From positions 1-23,666 of the forward strand of contig JAPFFF010000397.1 in the NCBI GenBank assembly GCA_039105265.1: a stretch of 23,666 bases of DNA. Direction: 5' to 3'. The DNA is from Tritrichomonas musculus. Its lineage: Eukaryota; Parabasalia; Tritrichomonadida; Tritrichomonadidae. The position numbers and the translations under genes were made by a program. Shown here in pieces: positions 8,909 to 20,435 of this stretch; the first letter of the stretch is position 1; every line of letters starts with the position of its first letter. The notes under the pieces were generated by a model. It made no database searches. It had not been told where the DNA came from and saw only the letters and a program-made list of their open reading frames with translations.

Positions 8909-9563
8909 AACTCTGTTCATTTGTGAGAAACGTTTGAATAAGAATAACTGAGATTAAGCTTTAATTTTTACTGATTTTACTTAATTTCGAAATCGTTTTT
9001 AATTATCTTACAAAAGTGTTTGAGATTTGTGTTTTATTTAACTCTGTTCATTTGTGAGAAACGTTTGAATAAGAATAACTGAGATTAAGCTTTAATTTTT
9101 ACTGATTTTACTTAATTTCGAAATCGTTTATAATTATCTTACAAAAGTGTTTGAGATTTATGTTTTATTTAACTCTGTTCATTTGTGAGAAATGTTAGAA
9201 TAAGAATAATTGAGATTAAGCTTTAATTTTTACTGATTTTACTTAATTTCGAAATCGTTTTTAATTATCTTACAAAAGTGTTTGAGATTTGTGTTTTATT
9301 TAACTCTGTTCATTTGTGAGAAATGTTAGATTAAGAATAACTGAGATTAAGCTTTAATTTTTACTGATTTTACTTAATTTCGAAATCGTTTTTAATTATC
9401 TTACAAAAGTGTTTGAGATTTGTGTTTTATTTAACTCTGTTCATTTGTGAGAAACGTTTGAATAAGAATAACTGAGATTAAGCTTTAATTTTTACTGATT
9501 TTACTTAATTTCGAAATCGTTTTTAATTATCTTACAAAAGTGTTTGAGATTTGTGTTTTATTT
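8778..9563 (+). repeat. six-monomer block K1-H-H-N-M-H, copy 2
   Basis: Monomers 68-73 match monomers 3-8 (263-1048) in class and at the diagnostic positions, including A91 with A121 in the third unit and T40 in the N unit. The part from the A91/A121 unit onward (monomers 70-76, 9040-9956) also equals monomers 113-119 and 136-142, so this order exists at least three times in the right two thirds of the window. Confidence 0.75.
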
Positions 9564-10349
9564 AACTCTGTTCATTTGTGAGAAATGTTAGATTAAGAAT
9601 AACTGAGATTAAGCTTTAATTTTTACTGATTTTACTTAATTTCGAAATCGTTTTTAATTATCTTACAAAAGTGTTTGAGATTTGTGTTTTATTTAACTCT
9701 GTTCATTTGTGAGAAATGTTAGATTAAGAATAACTGAGATTAAGCTTTAATTTTTACTGATTTTACTTAATTTCGAAATCGTTTTTAATTATCTTACAAA
9801 AGTGTTTGAGATTTGTGTTTTATTTAACTCTGTTCATTTGTGAGAAATGTTAGATTAAGAATAACTGAGATTAAGCTTTAATTTTTACTGATTTTACTTA
9901 ATTTCGAAATCGTTTATAATTATCTTACAAAAGTGTTTGAGATTTGTGTTTTATTTAACTCTGTTCATTTGTGAGAAATGTTAGATTAAGAATAACTGAG
10001 ATTAAGCTTTAATTTTTACTGATTTTACTTAATTTCGAAATCGTTTTTAATTATCTTATAAAAGTGTTTGAGATTTGTGTTTTATTTAACTCTGTTCATT
10101 TGTGAGAAACGTTTGAATAAGAATAACTGAGATTAAGCTTTAATTTTTACTGATTTTACTTAATTTCGAAATCGTTTTTAATTATCTTACAAAAGTGTTT
10201 GAGATTTGTGTTTTATTTAACTCTGTTCATTTGTGAGAAACGTTTGAATAAGAATAACTGAGATTAAGCTTTAATTTTTACTGATTTTACTTAATTTCGA
10301 AATCGTTTATAATTATCTTACAAAAGTGTTTGAGATTTATGTTTTATTT
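9302..10349 (+). repeat. eight-monomer block, copy 1 (pair at 16768-17815)
   Basis: Monomers 72-79 are M, H, M, M, M(A91), M(T103), H, H(A91, A121). The same eight, with the same marker bases, are monomers 129-136, 57 units (7466 bp, counting the one-base loss between them) to the right. The T103 unit (TATAAAAG) is found in M background only in these two places, which makes the match specific. The flanks differ by single diagnostic bases: the unit after the block is N with C40 here and N with T40 there. Confidence 0.8.
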
Positions 10350-10611
10350 AACTCTGTTCATTTGTGAGAAATGTTAGAATAAGAATAACTGAGATTAAGC
10401 TTTAATTTTTACTGATTTTACTTAATTTCGAAATCGTTTTTAATTATCTTACAAAAGTGTTTGAGATTTGTGTTTTATTTAACTCTGTTCATTTGTGAGA
10501 AATGTTAGATTAAGAATAACTGAGATTAAGCTTTAATTTTTACTGATTTTACTTAATTTCGAAATCGTTTTTAATTATCTTACAAAAGTGTTTGAGATTT
10601 GTGTTTTATTT

Positions 10612-10741
10612 AACTCTGTTCATTTGTGAGAAACGTTTGAATAAGAATAACTGAGATTAAGCTTTAATTTTACTGATTTTAATTAATTTCGAAATCGTTT
10701 TTAATTATCTTACAAAAGTGTTTGAGATTTGTGTTTTATTT
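10612..10741 (+). repeat. monomer 82: the only 130-bp unit
   Basis: This H-class unit has four rather than five T's in the run at positions 57-61 (near 10668-10671) and A in place of C at position 72 (10682), giving TTTTAATTAATTTCG instead of TTTTACTTAATTTCG. It is the only length change in the window and the only break in the 64-90 conserved stretch. A one-base loss in a T run alone could be a sequencing error. The accompanying substitution 11-14 bases away makes a real private variant more likely. No other copy has it, so it has not spread. Confidence 0.85.
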
Positions 10742-10872
10742 AACTCTGTTCATTTGTGAGAAATGTTAGAATAAGAATAACTGAGATTAAGCTTTAATTT
10801 TTACTGATTTTACTTAATTTCGAAATCGTTTTCAATTATCTTACAAAAGTGTTTGAGATTTGTGTTTTATTT

Positions 10873-12444
10873 AACTCTGTTCATTTGTGAGAAACGTTTG
10901 AATAAGAATAACTGAGATTAAGCTTTAATTTTTACTGATTTTACTTAATTTCGAAATCGTTTTTAATTATCTTACAAAAGTGTTTGAGATTTGTGTTTTA
11001 TTTAACTCTGTTCATTTGTGAGAAACGTTTGAATAAGAATAACTGAGATTAAGCTTTAATTTTTACTGATTTTACTTAATTTCGAAATCGTTTTTAATTA
11101 TCTTACAAAAGTGTTTGAGATTTGTGTTTTATTTAACTCTGTTCATTTGTGAGAAACGTTTGAATAAGAATAACTGAGATTAAGCTTTAATTTTTACTGA
11201 TTTTACTTAATTTCGAAATCGTTTTCAATTATCTTACAAAAGTGTTTGAGATTTATGTTTTATTTAACTCTGTTCACTTGTGAGAAACGTTTGAATAAGA
11301 ATAACTGAGATTAAGCTTTAATTTTTACTGATTTTACTTAATTTCGAAATCGTTTTTAATTATCTTACAAAAGTGTTTGAGATTTGTGTTTTATTTAACT
11401 CTGTTCACTTGTGAGAAACGTTTGAATAAGAATAACTGAGATTAAGCTTTAATTTTTACTGATTTTACTTAATTTCGAAATCGTTTTTAATTATCTTACA
11501 AAAGTGTTTGAGATTTGTGTTTTATTTAACTCTGTTCATTTGTGAGAAACGTTTGAATAGGAATAACTGAGATTAAGCTTTAATTTTTACTGATTTTACT
11601 TAATTTCGAAATCGTTTATAATTATCTTACAAAAGTGTTTGAGATTTGTGTTTTATTTAACTCTGTTCATTTGTGAGAAATGTTAGATTAAGAATAACTG
11701 AGATTAAGCTTTAATTTTTACTGATTTTACTTAATTTCGAAATCGTTTATAATTATCTTACAAAAGTGTTTGAGATTTGTGTTTTATTTAACTCTGTTCA
11801 TTTGTGAGAAATGTTAGATTAAGAATAACTGAGATTAAGCTTTAATTTTTACTGATTTTACTTAATTTCGAAATCGTTTTTAATTATCTTACAAAAGTGT
11901 TTGAGATTTGTGTTTTATTTAACTCTGTTCATTTGTGAGAAATGTTAGATTAAGAATAACTGAGATTAAGCTTTAATTTTTACTGATTTTACTTAATTTC
12001 GAAATCGTTTTTAATTATCTTACAAAAGTGTTTGAGATTTGTGTTTTATTTAACTCTGTTCATTTGTGAGAAATGTTAGATTAAGAATAACTGAGATTAA
12101 GCTTTAATTTTTACTGATTTTACTTAATTTCGAAATCGTTTTTAATTATCTTACAAAAGTGTTTGAGATTTGTGTTTTATTTAACTCTGTTCACTTGTGA
12201 GAAACGTTTGAATAAGAATAATTGATATTGCGATTTAATCTTTATTGATTTTACTTAATTTCGAAATCGTTTTTAATTATCTTACAAAAGTGTTTGAGAT
12301 TTGTGTTTTATTTAACTCTGTTCATTTGTGAGAAACGTTTGAATAAGAATAATTGATATTGCGCTTTAATTTTTACTGATTTTACTTAATTTCGAAATCG
12401 TTTTTAATTATCTTACAAAAGTGTTTGAGATTTGTGTTTTATTT
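10873..12444 (+). repeat. 12-monomer higher-order repeat, copy 1 (1572 bp)
   Basis: Monomers 84-95 are H, H, H(C92, A121), H(C12), H(C12), G(A91), M(A91), M, M, M, K2, K1. The order equals monomers 145-156 and 157-168. Against the copy at 20436 I find two differences: C40 rather than T40 in the G unit, and T12 rather than C12 in the ninth unit. The preceding unit (monomer 83, N with C92) also equals the unit before the second copy (monomer 144), so the shared block is at least thirteen units, at a lag of 61 units (7991 bp). Confidence 0.85.
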
Positions 12445-13230
12445 AACTCTGTTCACTTGTGAGAAACGTTTGAATAAGAATAACTGAGATTAAGCTTTAA
12501 TTTTTACTGATTTTACTTAATTTCGAAATCGTTTTTAATTATCTTACAAAAGTGTTTGAGATTTGTGTTTTATTTAACTCTGTTCATTTGTGAGAAACGT
12601 TTGAATAGGAATAATTGAGATTAAGCTTTAATTTTTACTGATTTTACTTAATTTCGAAATCGTTTATAATTATCTTACAAAAGTGTTTGAGATTTGTGTT
12701 TTATTTAACTCTGTTCATTTGTGAGAAATGTTAGATTAAGAATAACTGAGATTAAGCTTTAATTTTTACTGATTTTACTTAATTTCGAAATCGTTTATAA
12801 TTATCTTACAAAAGTGTTTGAGATTTGTGTTTTATTTAACTCTGTTCATTTGTGAGAAATGTTAGATTAAGAATAACTGAGATTAAGCTTTAATTTTTAC
12901 TGATTTTACTTAATTTCGAAATCGTTTTTAATTATCTTACAAAAGTGTTTGAGATTTGTGTTTTATTTAACTCTGTTCACTTGTGAGAAACGTTTGAATA
13001 AGAATAATTGATATTGCGATTTAATCTTTATTGATTTTACTTAATTTCGAAATCGTTTTTAATTATCTTACAAAAGTGTTTGAGATTTGTGTTTTATTTA
13101 ACTCTGTTCATTTGTGAGAAACGTTTGAATAAGAATAATTGATATTGCGCTTTAATTTTTACTGATTTTACTTAATTTCGAAATCGTTTTTAATTATCTT
13201 ACAAAAGTGTTTGAGATTTGTGTTTTATTT
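12445..13230 (+). repeat. six-monomer remnant of the 12-mer
   Basis: Monomers 96-101 are H(C12), G, M(A91), M, K2, K1. This is the 12-mer without its first four units and without two of the plain M units. The same six-unit series ends the 8-mer derivative at the right (monomers 171-176, 22270-23055), at a lag of 75 units (9825 bp). The two shortened forms therefore share the loss of two M units and probably descend from one shortened parent. Confidence 0.75.
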
Positions 13231-13361
13231 AACTCTGTTCATTTGTGAGAAATGTTAGATTAAGAATAACTGAGATTAAGCTTTAATTTTTACTGATTTT
13301 ACTTAATTTCGAAATCGTTTTTAATTATCTTACAAAAGTGTTTGAGATTTGTGTTTTATTT

Positions 13362-14016
13362 AACTCTGTTCATTTGTGAGAAACGTTTGAATAAGAATAA
13401 CTGAGATTAAGCTTTAATTTTTACTGATTTTACTTAATTTCGAAATCGTTTTTAATTATCTTACAAAAGTGTTTGAGATTTGTGTTTTATTTAACTCTGT
13501 TCATTTGTGAGAAACGTTTGAATAAGAATAACTGAGATTAAGCTTTAATTTTTACTGATTTTACTTAATTTCGAAATCGTTTTTAATTATCTTACAAAAG
13601 TGTTTGAGATTTGTGTTTTATTTAACTCTGTTCATTTGTGAGAAATGTTAGATTAAGAATAATTGAGAATAAGCTTTAATTTTTACTGATTTTACTTAAT
13701 TTCGAAATCGTTTATAATTATCTTACAAAAGTGTTTGAGATTTATGTTTTATTTAACTCTGTTCATTTGTGAGAAACGTTTGAATAAGAATAATTGATAT
13801 TGCGATTTAATCTTTATTGATTTTACTTAATTTCGAAATCGTTTTTAATTATCTTACAAAAGTGTTTGAGATTTGTGTTTTATTTAACTCTGTTCACTTG
13901 TGAGAAACGTTTGAATAAGAATAATTGATATTGCGATTTAATCTTTATTGATTTTACTTAATTTCGAAATCGTTTTTAATTATCTTACAAAAGTGTTTGA
14001 GATTTGTGTTTTATTT
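13362..14016 (+). repeat. five-monomer block ending in K2-K2, copy 1
   Basis: Monomers 103-107 are H, H, M(T40, A46, A91, A121), K2(T12), K2(C12). The A46 change (TGAGAATAAG) occurs only in monomers 105 and 179, and adjacent K2 units only here and at 23449. The whole block recurs at 23056-23666. In this left copy one M unit (monomer 102, 13231-13361) stands between the K2-K1 pair and the block; the right copy lacks it. After the block come M(T40), H, M(A91). Confidence 0.8.
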
Positions 14017-14540
14017 AACTCTGTTCATTTGTGAGAAATGTTAGATTAAGAATAATTGAGATTAAGCTTTAATTTTTACTGATTTTACTTAATTTCGAAA
14101 TCGTTTTTAATTATCTTACAAAAGTGTTTGAGATTTGTGTTTTATTTAACTCTGTTCATTTGTGAGAAACGTTTGAATAAGAATAACTGAGATTAAGCTT
14201 TAATTTTTACTGATTTTACTTAATTTCGAAATCGTTTTTAATTATCTTACAAAAGTGTTTGAGATTTGTGTTTTATTTAACTCTGTTCATTTGTGAGAAA
14301 TGTTAGATTAAGAATAACTGAGATTAAGCTTTAATTTTTACTGATTTTACTTAATTTCGAAATCGTTTATAATTATCTTACAAAAGTGTTTGAGATTTGT
14401 GTTTTATTTAACTCTGTTCATTTGTGAGAAATGTTAGATTAAGAATAACTGAGATTAAGCTTTAATTTTTACTGATTTTACTTAATTTCGAAATCGTTTT
14501 TAATTATCTTACAAAAGTGTTTGAGATTTGTGTTTTATTT

Positions 14541-15719
14541 AACTCTGTTCATTTGTGAGAAACGTTTGAATAAGAATAACTGAGATTAAGCTTTAATTTT
14601 TACTGATTTTACTTAATTTCGAAATCGTTTTTAATTATCTTACAAAAGTGTTTGAGATTTGTGTTTTATTTAACTCTGTTCATTTGTGAGAAACGTTTGA
14701 ATAAGAATAACTGAGATTAAGCTTTAATTTTTACTGATTTTACTTAATTTCGAAATCGTTTATAATTATCTTACAAAAGTGTTTGAGATTTATGTTTTAT
14801 TTAACTCTGTTCATTTGTGAGAAATGTTAGAATAAGAATAATTGAGATTAAGCTTTAATTTTTACTGATTTTACTTAATTTCGAAATCGTTTTTAATTAT
14901 CTTACAAAAGTGTTTGAGATTTGTGTTTTATTTAACTCTGTTCATTTGTGAGAAATGTTAGATTAAGAATAACTGAGATTAAGCTTTAATTTTTACTGAT
15001 TTTACTTAATTTCGAAATCGTTTTTAATTATCTTACAAAAGTGTTTGAGATTTGTGTTTTATTTAACTCTGTTCATTTGTGAGAAACGTTTGAATAAGAA
15101 TAACTGAGATTAAGCTTTAATTTTTACTGATTTTACTTAATTTCGAAATCGTTTTTAATTATCTTACAAAAGTGTTTGAGATTTGTGTTTTATTTAACTC
15201 TGTTCATTTGTGAGAAATGTTAGATTAAGAATAACTGAGATTAAGCTTTAATTTTTACTGATTTTACTTAATTTCGAAATCGTTTTTAATTATCTTACAA
15301 AAGTGTTTGAGATTTGTGTTTTATTTAACTCTGTTCATTTGTGAGAAATGTTAGATTAAGAATAACTGAGATTAAGCTTTAATTTTTACTGATTTTACTT
15401 AATTTCGAAATCGTTTTTAATTATCTTACAAAAGTGTTTGAGATTTGTGTTTTATTTAACTCTGTTCATTTGTGAGAAATGTTAGATTAAGAATAACTGA
15501 GATTAAGCTTTAATTTTTACTGATTTTACTTAATTTCGAAATCGTTTATAATTATCTTACAAAAGTGTTTGAGATTTGTGTTTTATTTAACTCTGTTCAC
15601 TTGTGAGAAACGTTTGAATAAGAATAACTGAGATTAAGCTTTAATTTTTACTGATTTTACTTAATTTCGAAATCGTTTTTAATTATCTTACAAAAGTGTT
15701 TGAGATTTGTGTTTTATTT
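14541..15719 (+). repeat. nine-monomer block, copy 1 (pair at 17554-18732)
   Basis: Monomers 112-120 are H, H(A91, A121), N(T40), M, H, M, M, M(A91), H(C12). Monomers 135-143 have the same classes and the same diagnostic bases, at a lag of 23 units (3013 bp). I see no difference between the two 1179-bp copies at the positions I scored. Just outside, the left neighbours differ only at position 103 and the right neighbours belong to different classes, so the duplicated block is well bounded on the right. Confidence 0.8.
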
Positions 15720-16767
15720 AACTCTGTTCATTTGTGAGAAATGTTAGATTAAGAATAACTGAGATTAAGCTTTAATTTTTACTGATTTTACTTAATTTCG
15801 AAATCGTTTATAATTATCTTACAAAAGTGTTTGAGATTTGTGTTTTATTTAACTCTGTTCATTTGTGAGAAATGTTAGAATAAGAATAACTGAGATTAAG
15901 CTTTAATTTTTACTGATTTTACTTAATTTCGAAATCGTTTTTAATTATCTTACAAAAGTGTTTGAGATTTGTGTTTTATTTAACTCTGTTCATTTGTGAG
16001 AAACGTTTGAATAAGAATAACTGAGATTAAGCTTTAATTTTTACTGATTTTACTTAATTTCGAAATCGTTTTTAATTATCTTACAAAAGTGTTTGAGATT
16101 TGTGTTTTATTTAACTCTGTTCATTTGTGAGAAACGTTTGAATAAGAATAACTGAGATTAAGCTTTAATTTTTACTGATTTTACTTAATTTCGAAATCGT
16201 TTTTAATTATCTTACAAAAGTGTTTGAGATTTGTGTTTTATTTAACTCTGTTCATTTGTGAGAAATGTTAGAATAAGAATAATTGAGATTAAGCTTTAAT
16301 TTTTACTGATTTTACTTAATTTCGAAATCGTTTTTAATTATCTTACAAAAGTGTTTGAGATTTGTGTTTTATTTAACTCTGTTCATTTGTGAGAAACGTT
16401 TGAATAAGAATAACTGAGATTAAGCTTTAATTTTTACTGATTTTACTTAATTTCGAAATCGTTTATAATTATCTTACAAAAGTGTTTGAGATTTGTGTTT
16501 TATTTAACTCTGTTCATTTGTGAGAAACGTTTGAATAAGAATAACTGAGATTAAGCTTTAATTTTTACTGATTTTACTTAATTTCGAAATCGTTTATAAT
16601 TATCTTACAAAAGTGTTTGAGATTTGTGTTTTATTTAACTCTGTTCATTTGTGAGAAATGTTAGAATAAGAATAACTGAGATTAAGCTTTAATTTTTACT
16701 GATTTTACTTAATTTCGAAATCGTTTTTAATTATCTTACAAAAGTGTTTGAGATTTGTGTTTTATTT
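15589..16767 (+). repeat. N-rich irregular segment
   Basis: Monomers 120-128 are H(C12), M(A91), N, H, H, N(T40), H(A91), H(A91), N. Three of the roughly fifteen N units in the window fall here, and two consecutive H units carry A91 without A121, a combination I did not note elsewhere. I find no second copy of this series. It lies between the two copies of the nine-monomer block, and so is either what was present when that block duplicated or later rearranged material. Confidence 0.55.
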
Positions 16768-17815
16768 AACTCTGTTCATTTGTGAGAAATGTTAGATTAA
16801 GAATAACTGAGATTAAGCTTTAATTTTTACTGATTTTACTTAATTTCGAAATCGTTTTTAATTATCTTACAAAAGTGTTTGAGATTTGTGTTTTATTTAA
16901 CTCTGTTCATTTGTGAGAAACGTTTGAATAAGAATAACTGAGATTAAGCTTTAATTTTTACTGATTTTACTTAATTTCGAAATCGTTTTTAATTATCTTA
17001 CAAAAGTGTTTGAGATTTGTGTTTTATTTAACTCTGTTCATTTGTGAGAAATGTTAGATTAAGAATAACTGAGATTAAGCTTTAATTTTTACTGATTTTA
17101 CTTAATTTCGAAATCGTTTTTAATTATCTTACAAAAGTGTTTGAGATTTGTGTTTTATTTAACTCTGTTCATTTGTGAGAAATGTTAGATTAAGAATAAC
17201 TGAGATTAAGCTTTAATTTTTACTGATTTTACTTAATTTCGAAATCGTTTTTAATTATCTTACAAAAGTGTTTGAGATTTGTGTTTTATTTAACTCTGTT
17301 CATTTGTGAGAAATGTTAGATTAAGAATAACTGAGATTAAGCTTTAATTTTTACTGATTTTACTTAATTTCGAAATCGTTTATAATTATCTTACAAAAGT
17401 GTTTGAGATTTGTGTTTTATTTAACTCTGTTCATTTGTGAGAAATGTTAGATTAAGAATAACTGAGATTAAGCTTTAATTTTTACTGATTTTACTTAATT
17501 TCGAAATCGTTTTTAATTATCTTATAAAAGTGTTTGAGATTTGTGTTTTATTTAACTCTGTTCATTTGTGAGAAACGTTTGAATAAGAATAACTGAGATT
17601 AAGCTTTAATTTTTACTGATTTTACTTAATTTCGAAATCGTTTTTAATTATCTTACAAAAGTGTTTGAGATTTGTGTTTTATTTAACTCTGTTCATTTGT
17701 GAGAAACGTTTGAATAAGAATAACTGAGATTAAGCTTTAATTTTTACTGATTTTACTTAATTTCGAAATCGTTTATAATTATCTTACAAAAGTGTTTGAG
17801 ATTTATGTTTTATTT
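16768..17815 (+). repeat. eight-monomer block, copy 2
   Basis: Monomers 129-136 repeat monomers 72-79 (9302-10349): M, H, M, M, M(A91), M(T103), H, H(A91, A121). The last two units are also the first two of the nine-monomer block at 17554, so the two duplicated segments overlap by 262 bp. The overlap shows that successive duplications with different end points built this region. Confidence 0.8.
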
Positions 17816-18732
17816 AACTCTGTTCATTTGTGAGAAATGTTAGAATAAGAATAATTGAGATTAAGCTTTAATTTTTACTGATTTTACTTAATTTCGAAAT
17901 CGTTTTTAATTATCTTACAAAAGTGTTTGAGATTTGTGTTTTATTTAACTCTGTTCATTTGTGAGAAATGTTAGATTAAGAATAACTGAGATTAAGCTTT
18001 AATTTTTACTGATTTTACTTAATTTCGAAATCGTTTTTAATTATCTTACAAAAGTGTTTGAGATTTGTGTTTTATTTAACTCTGTTCATTTGTGAGAAAC
18101 GTTTGAATAAGAATAACTGAGATTAAGCTTTAATTTTTACTGATTTTACTTAATTTCGAAATCGTTTTTAATTATCTTACAAAAGTGTTTGAGATTTGTG
18201 TTTTATTTAACTCTGTTCATTTGTGAGAAATGTTAGATTAAGAATAACTGAGATTAAGCTTTAATTTTTACTGATTTTACTTAATTTCGAAATCGTTTTT
18301 AATTATCTTACAAAAGTGTTTGAGATTTGTGTTTTATTTAACTCTGTTCATTTGTGAGAAATGTTAGATTAAGAATAACTGAGATTAAGCTTTAATTTTT
18401 ACTGATTTTACTTAATTTCGAAATCGTTTTTAATTATCTTACAAAAGTGTTTGAGATTTGTGTTTTATTTAACTCTGTTCATTTGTGAGAAATGTTAGAT
18501 TAAGAATAACTGAGATTAAGCTTTAATTTTTACTGATTTTACTTAATTTCGAAATCGTTTATAATTATCTTACAAAAGTGTTTGAGATTTGTGTTTTATT
18601 TAACTCTGTTCACTTGTGAGAAACGTTTGAATAAGAATAACTGAGATTAAGCTTTAATTTTTACTGATTTTACTTAATTTCGAAATCGTTTTTAATTATC
18701 TTACAAAAGTGTTTGAGATTTGTGTTTTATTT
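17554..18732 (+). repeat. nine-monomer block, copy 2
   Basis: Monomers 135-143 equal monomers 112-120 at all scored positions. Immediately to the right stands monomer 144 (N, C92), then the first of two adjacent 12-mer copies. In the left copy the same block leads into the N-rich segment instead. The junction at 18732 is therefore where two different duplicated segments meet. Confidence 0.8.
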
Positions 18733-18863
18733 AACTCTGTTCATTTGTGAGAAATGTTAGAATAAGAATAACTGAGATTAAGCTTTAATTTTTACTGATT
18801 TTACTTAATTTCGAAATCGTTTTCAATTATCTTACAAAAGTGTTTGAGATTTGTGTTTTATTT

Positions 18864-20435
18864 AACTCTGTTCATTTGTGAGAAACGTTTGAATAAGAAT
18901 AACTGAGATTAAGCTTTAATTTTTACTGATTTTACTTAATTTCGAAATCGTTTTTAATTATCTTACAAAAGTGTTTGAGATTTGTGTTTTATTTAACTCT
19001 GTTCATTTGTGAGAAACGTTTGAATAAGAATAACTGAGATTAAGCTTTAATTTTTACTGATTTTACTTAATTTCGAAATCGTTTTTAATTATCTTACAAA
19101 AGTGTTTGAGATTTGTGTTTTATTTAACTCTGTTCATTTGTGAGAAACGTTTGAATAAGAATAACTGAGATTAAGCTTTAATTTTTACTGATTTTACTTA
19201 ATTTCGAAATCGTTTTCAATTATCTTACAAAAGTGTTTGAGATTTATGTTTTATTTAACTCTGTTCACTTGTGAGAAACGTTTGAATAAGAATAACTGAG
19301 ATTAAGCTTTAATTTTTACTGATTTTACTTAATTTCGAAATCGTTTTTAATTATCTTACAAAAGTGTTTGAGATTTGTGTTTTATTTAACTCTGTTCACT
19401 TGTGAGAAACGTTTGAATAAGAATAACTGAGATTAAGCTTTAATTTTTACTGATTTTACTTAATTTCGAAATCGTTTTTAATTATCTTACAAAAGTGTTT
19501 GAGATTTGTGTTTTATTTAACTCTGTTCATTTGTGAGAAACGTTTGAATAAGAATAATTGAGATTAAGCTTTAATTTTTACTGATTTTACTTAATTTCGA
19601 AATCGTTTATAATTATCTTACAAAAGTGTTTGAGATTTGTGTTTTATTTAACTCTGTTCATTTGTGAGAAATGTTAGAATAAGAATAACTGAGATTAAGC
19701 TTTAATTTTTACTGATTTTACTTAATTTCGAAATCGTTTATAATTATCTTACAAAAGTGTTTGAGATTTGTGTTTTATTTAACTCTGTTCATTTGTGAGA
19801 AATGTTAGATTAAGAATAACTGAGATTAAGCTTTAATTTTTACTGATTTTACTTAATTTCGAAATCGTTTTTAATTATCTTACAAAAGTGTTTGAGATTT
19901 GTGTTTTATTTAACTCTGTTCACTTGTGAGAAATGTTAGATTAAGAATAACTGAGATTAAGCTTTAATTTTTACTGATTTTACTTAATTTCGAAATCGTT
20001 TTTAATTATCTTACAAAAGTGTTTGAGATTTGTGTTTTATTTAACTCTGTTCATTTGTGAGAAATGTTAGATTAAGAATAACTGAGATTAAGCTTTAATT
20101 TTTACTGATTTTACTTAATTTCGAAATCGTTTTTAATTATCTTACAAAAGTGTTTGAGATTTGTGTTTTATTTAACTCTGTTCACTTGTGAGAAACGTTT
20201 GAATAAGAATAATTGATATTGCGATTTAATCTTTATTGATTTTACTTAATTTCGAAATCGTTTTTAATTATCTTACAAAAGTGTTTGAGATTTGTGTTTT
20301 ATTTAACTCTGTTCATTTGTGAGAAACGTTTGAATAAGAATAATTGATATTGCGCTTTAATTTTTACTGATTTTACTTAATTTCGAAATCGTTTTTAATT
20401 ATCTTACAAAAGTGTTTGAGATTTGTGTTTTATTT
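18864..20435 (+). repeat. 12-monomer higher-order repeat, copy 2 (1572 bp)
   Basis: Monomers 145-156 have the order H, H, H(C92, A121), H(C12), H(C12), H(T40, A91), N(A91), M, M(C12), M, K2, K1. Compared with the next copy, only two bases differ by my reading: position 33 of the sixth unit (A here, G there) and position 30 of the seventh (A here, T there). The two differences lie in adjacent units (19551 and 19679), the pattern expected from a short conversion tract or from independent mutation. Confidence 0.85.
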
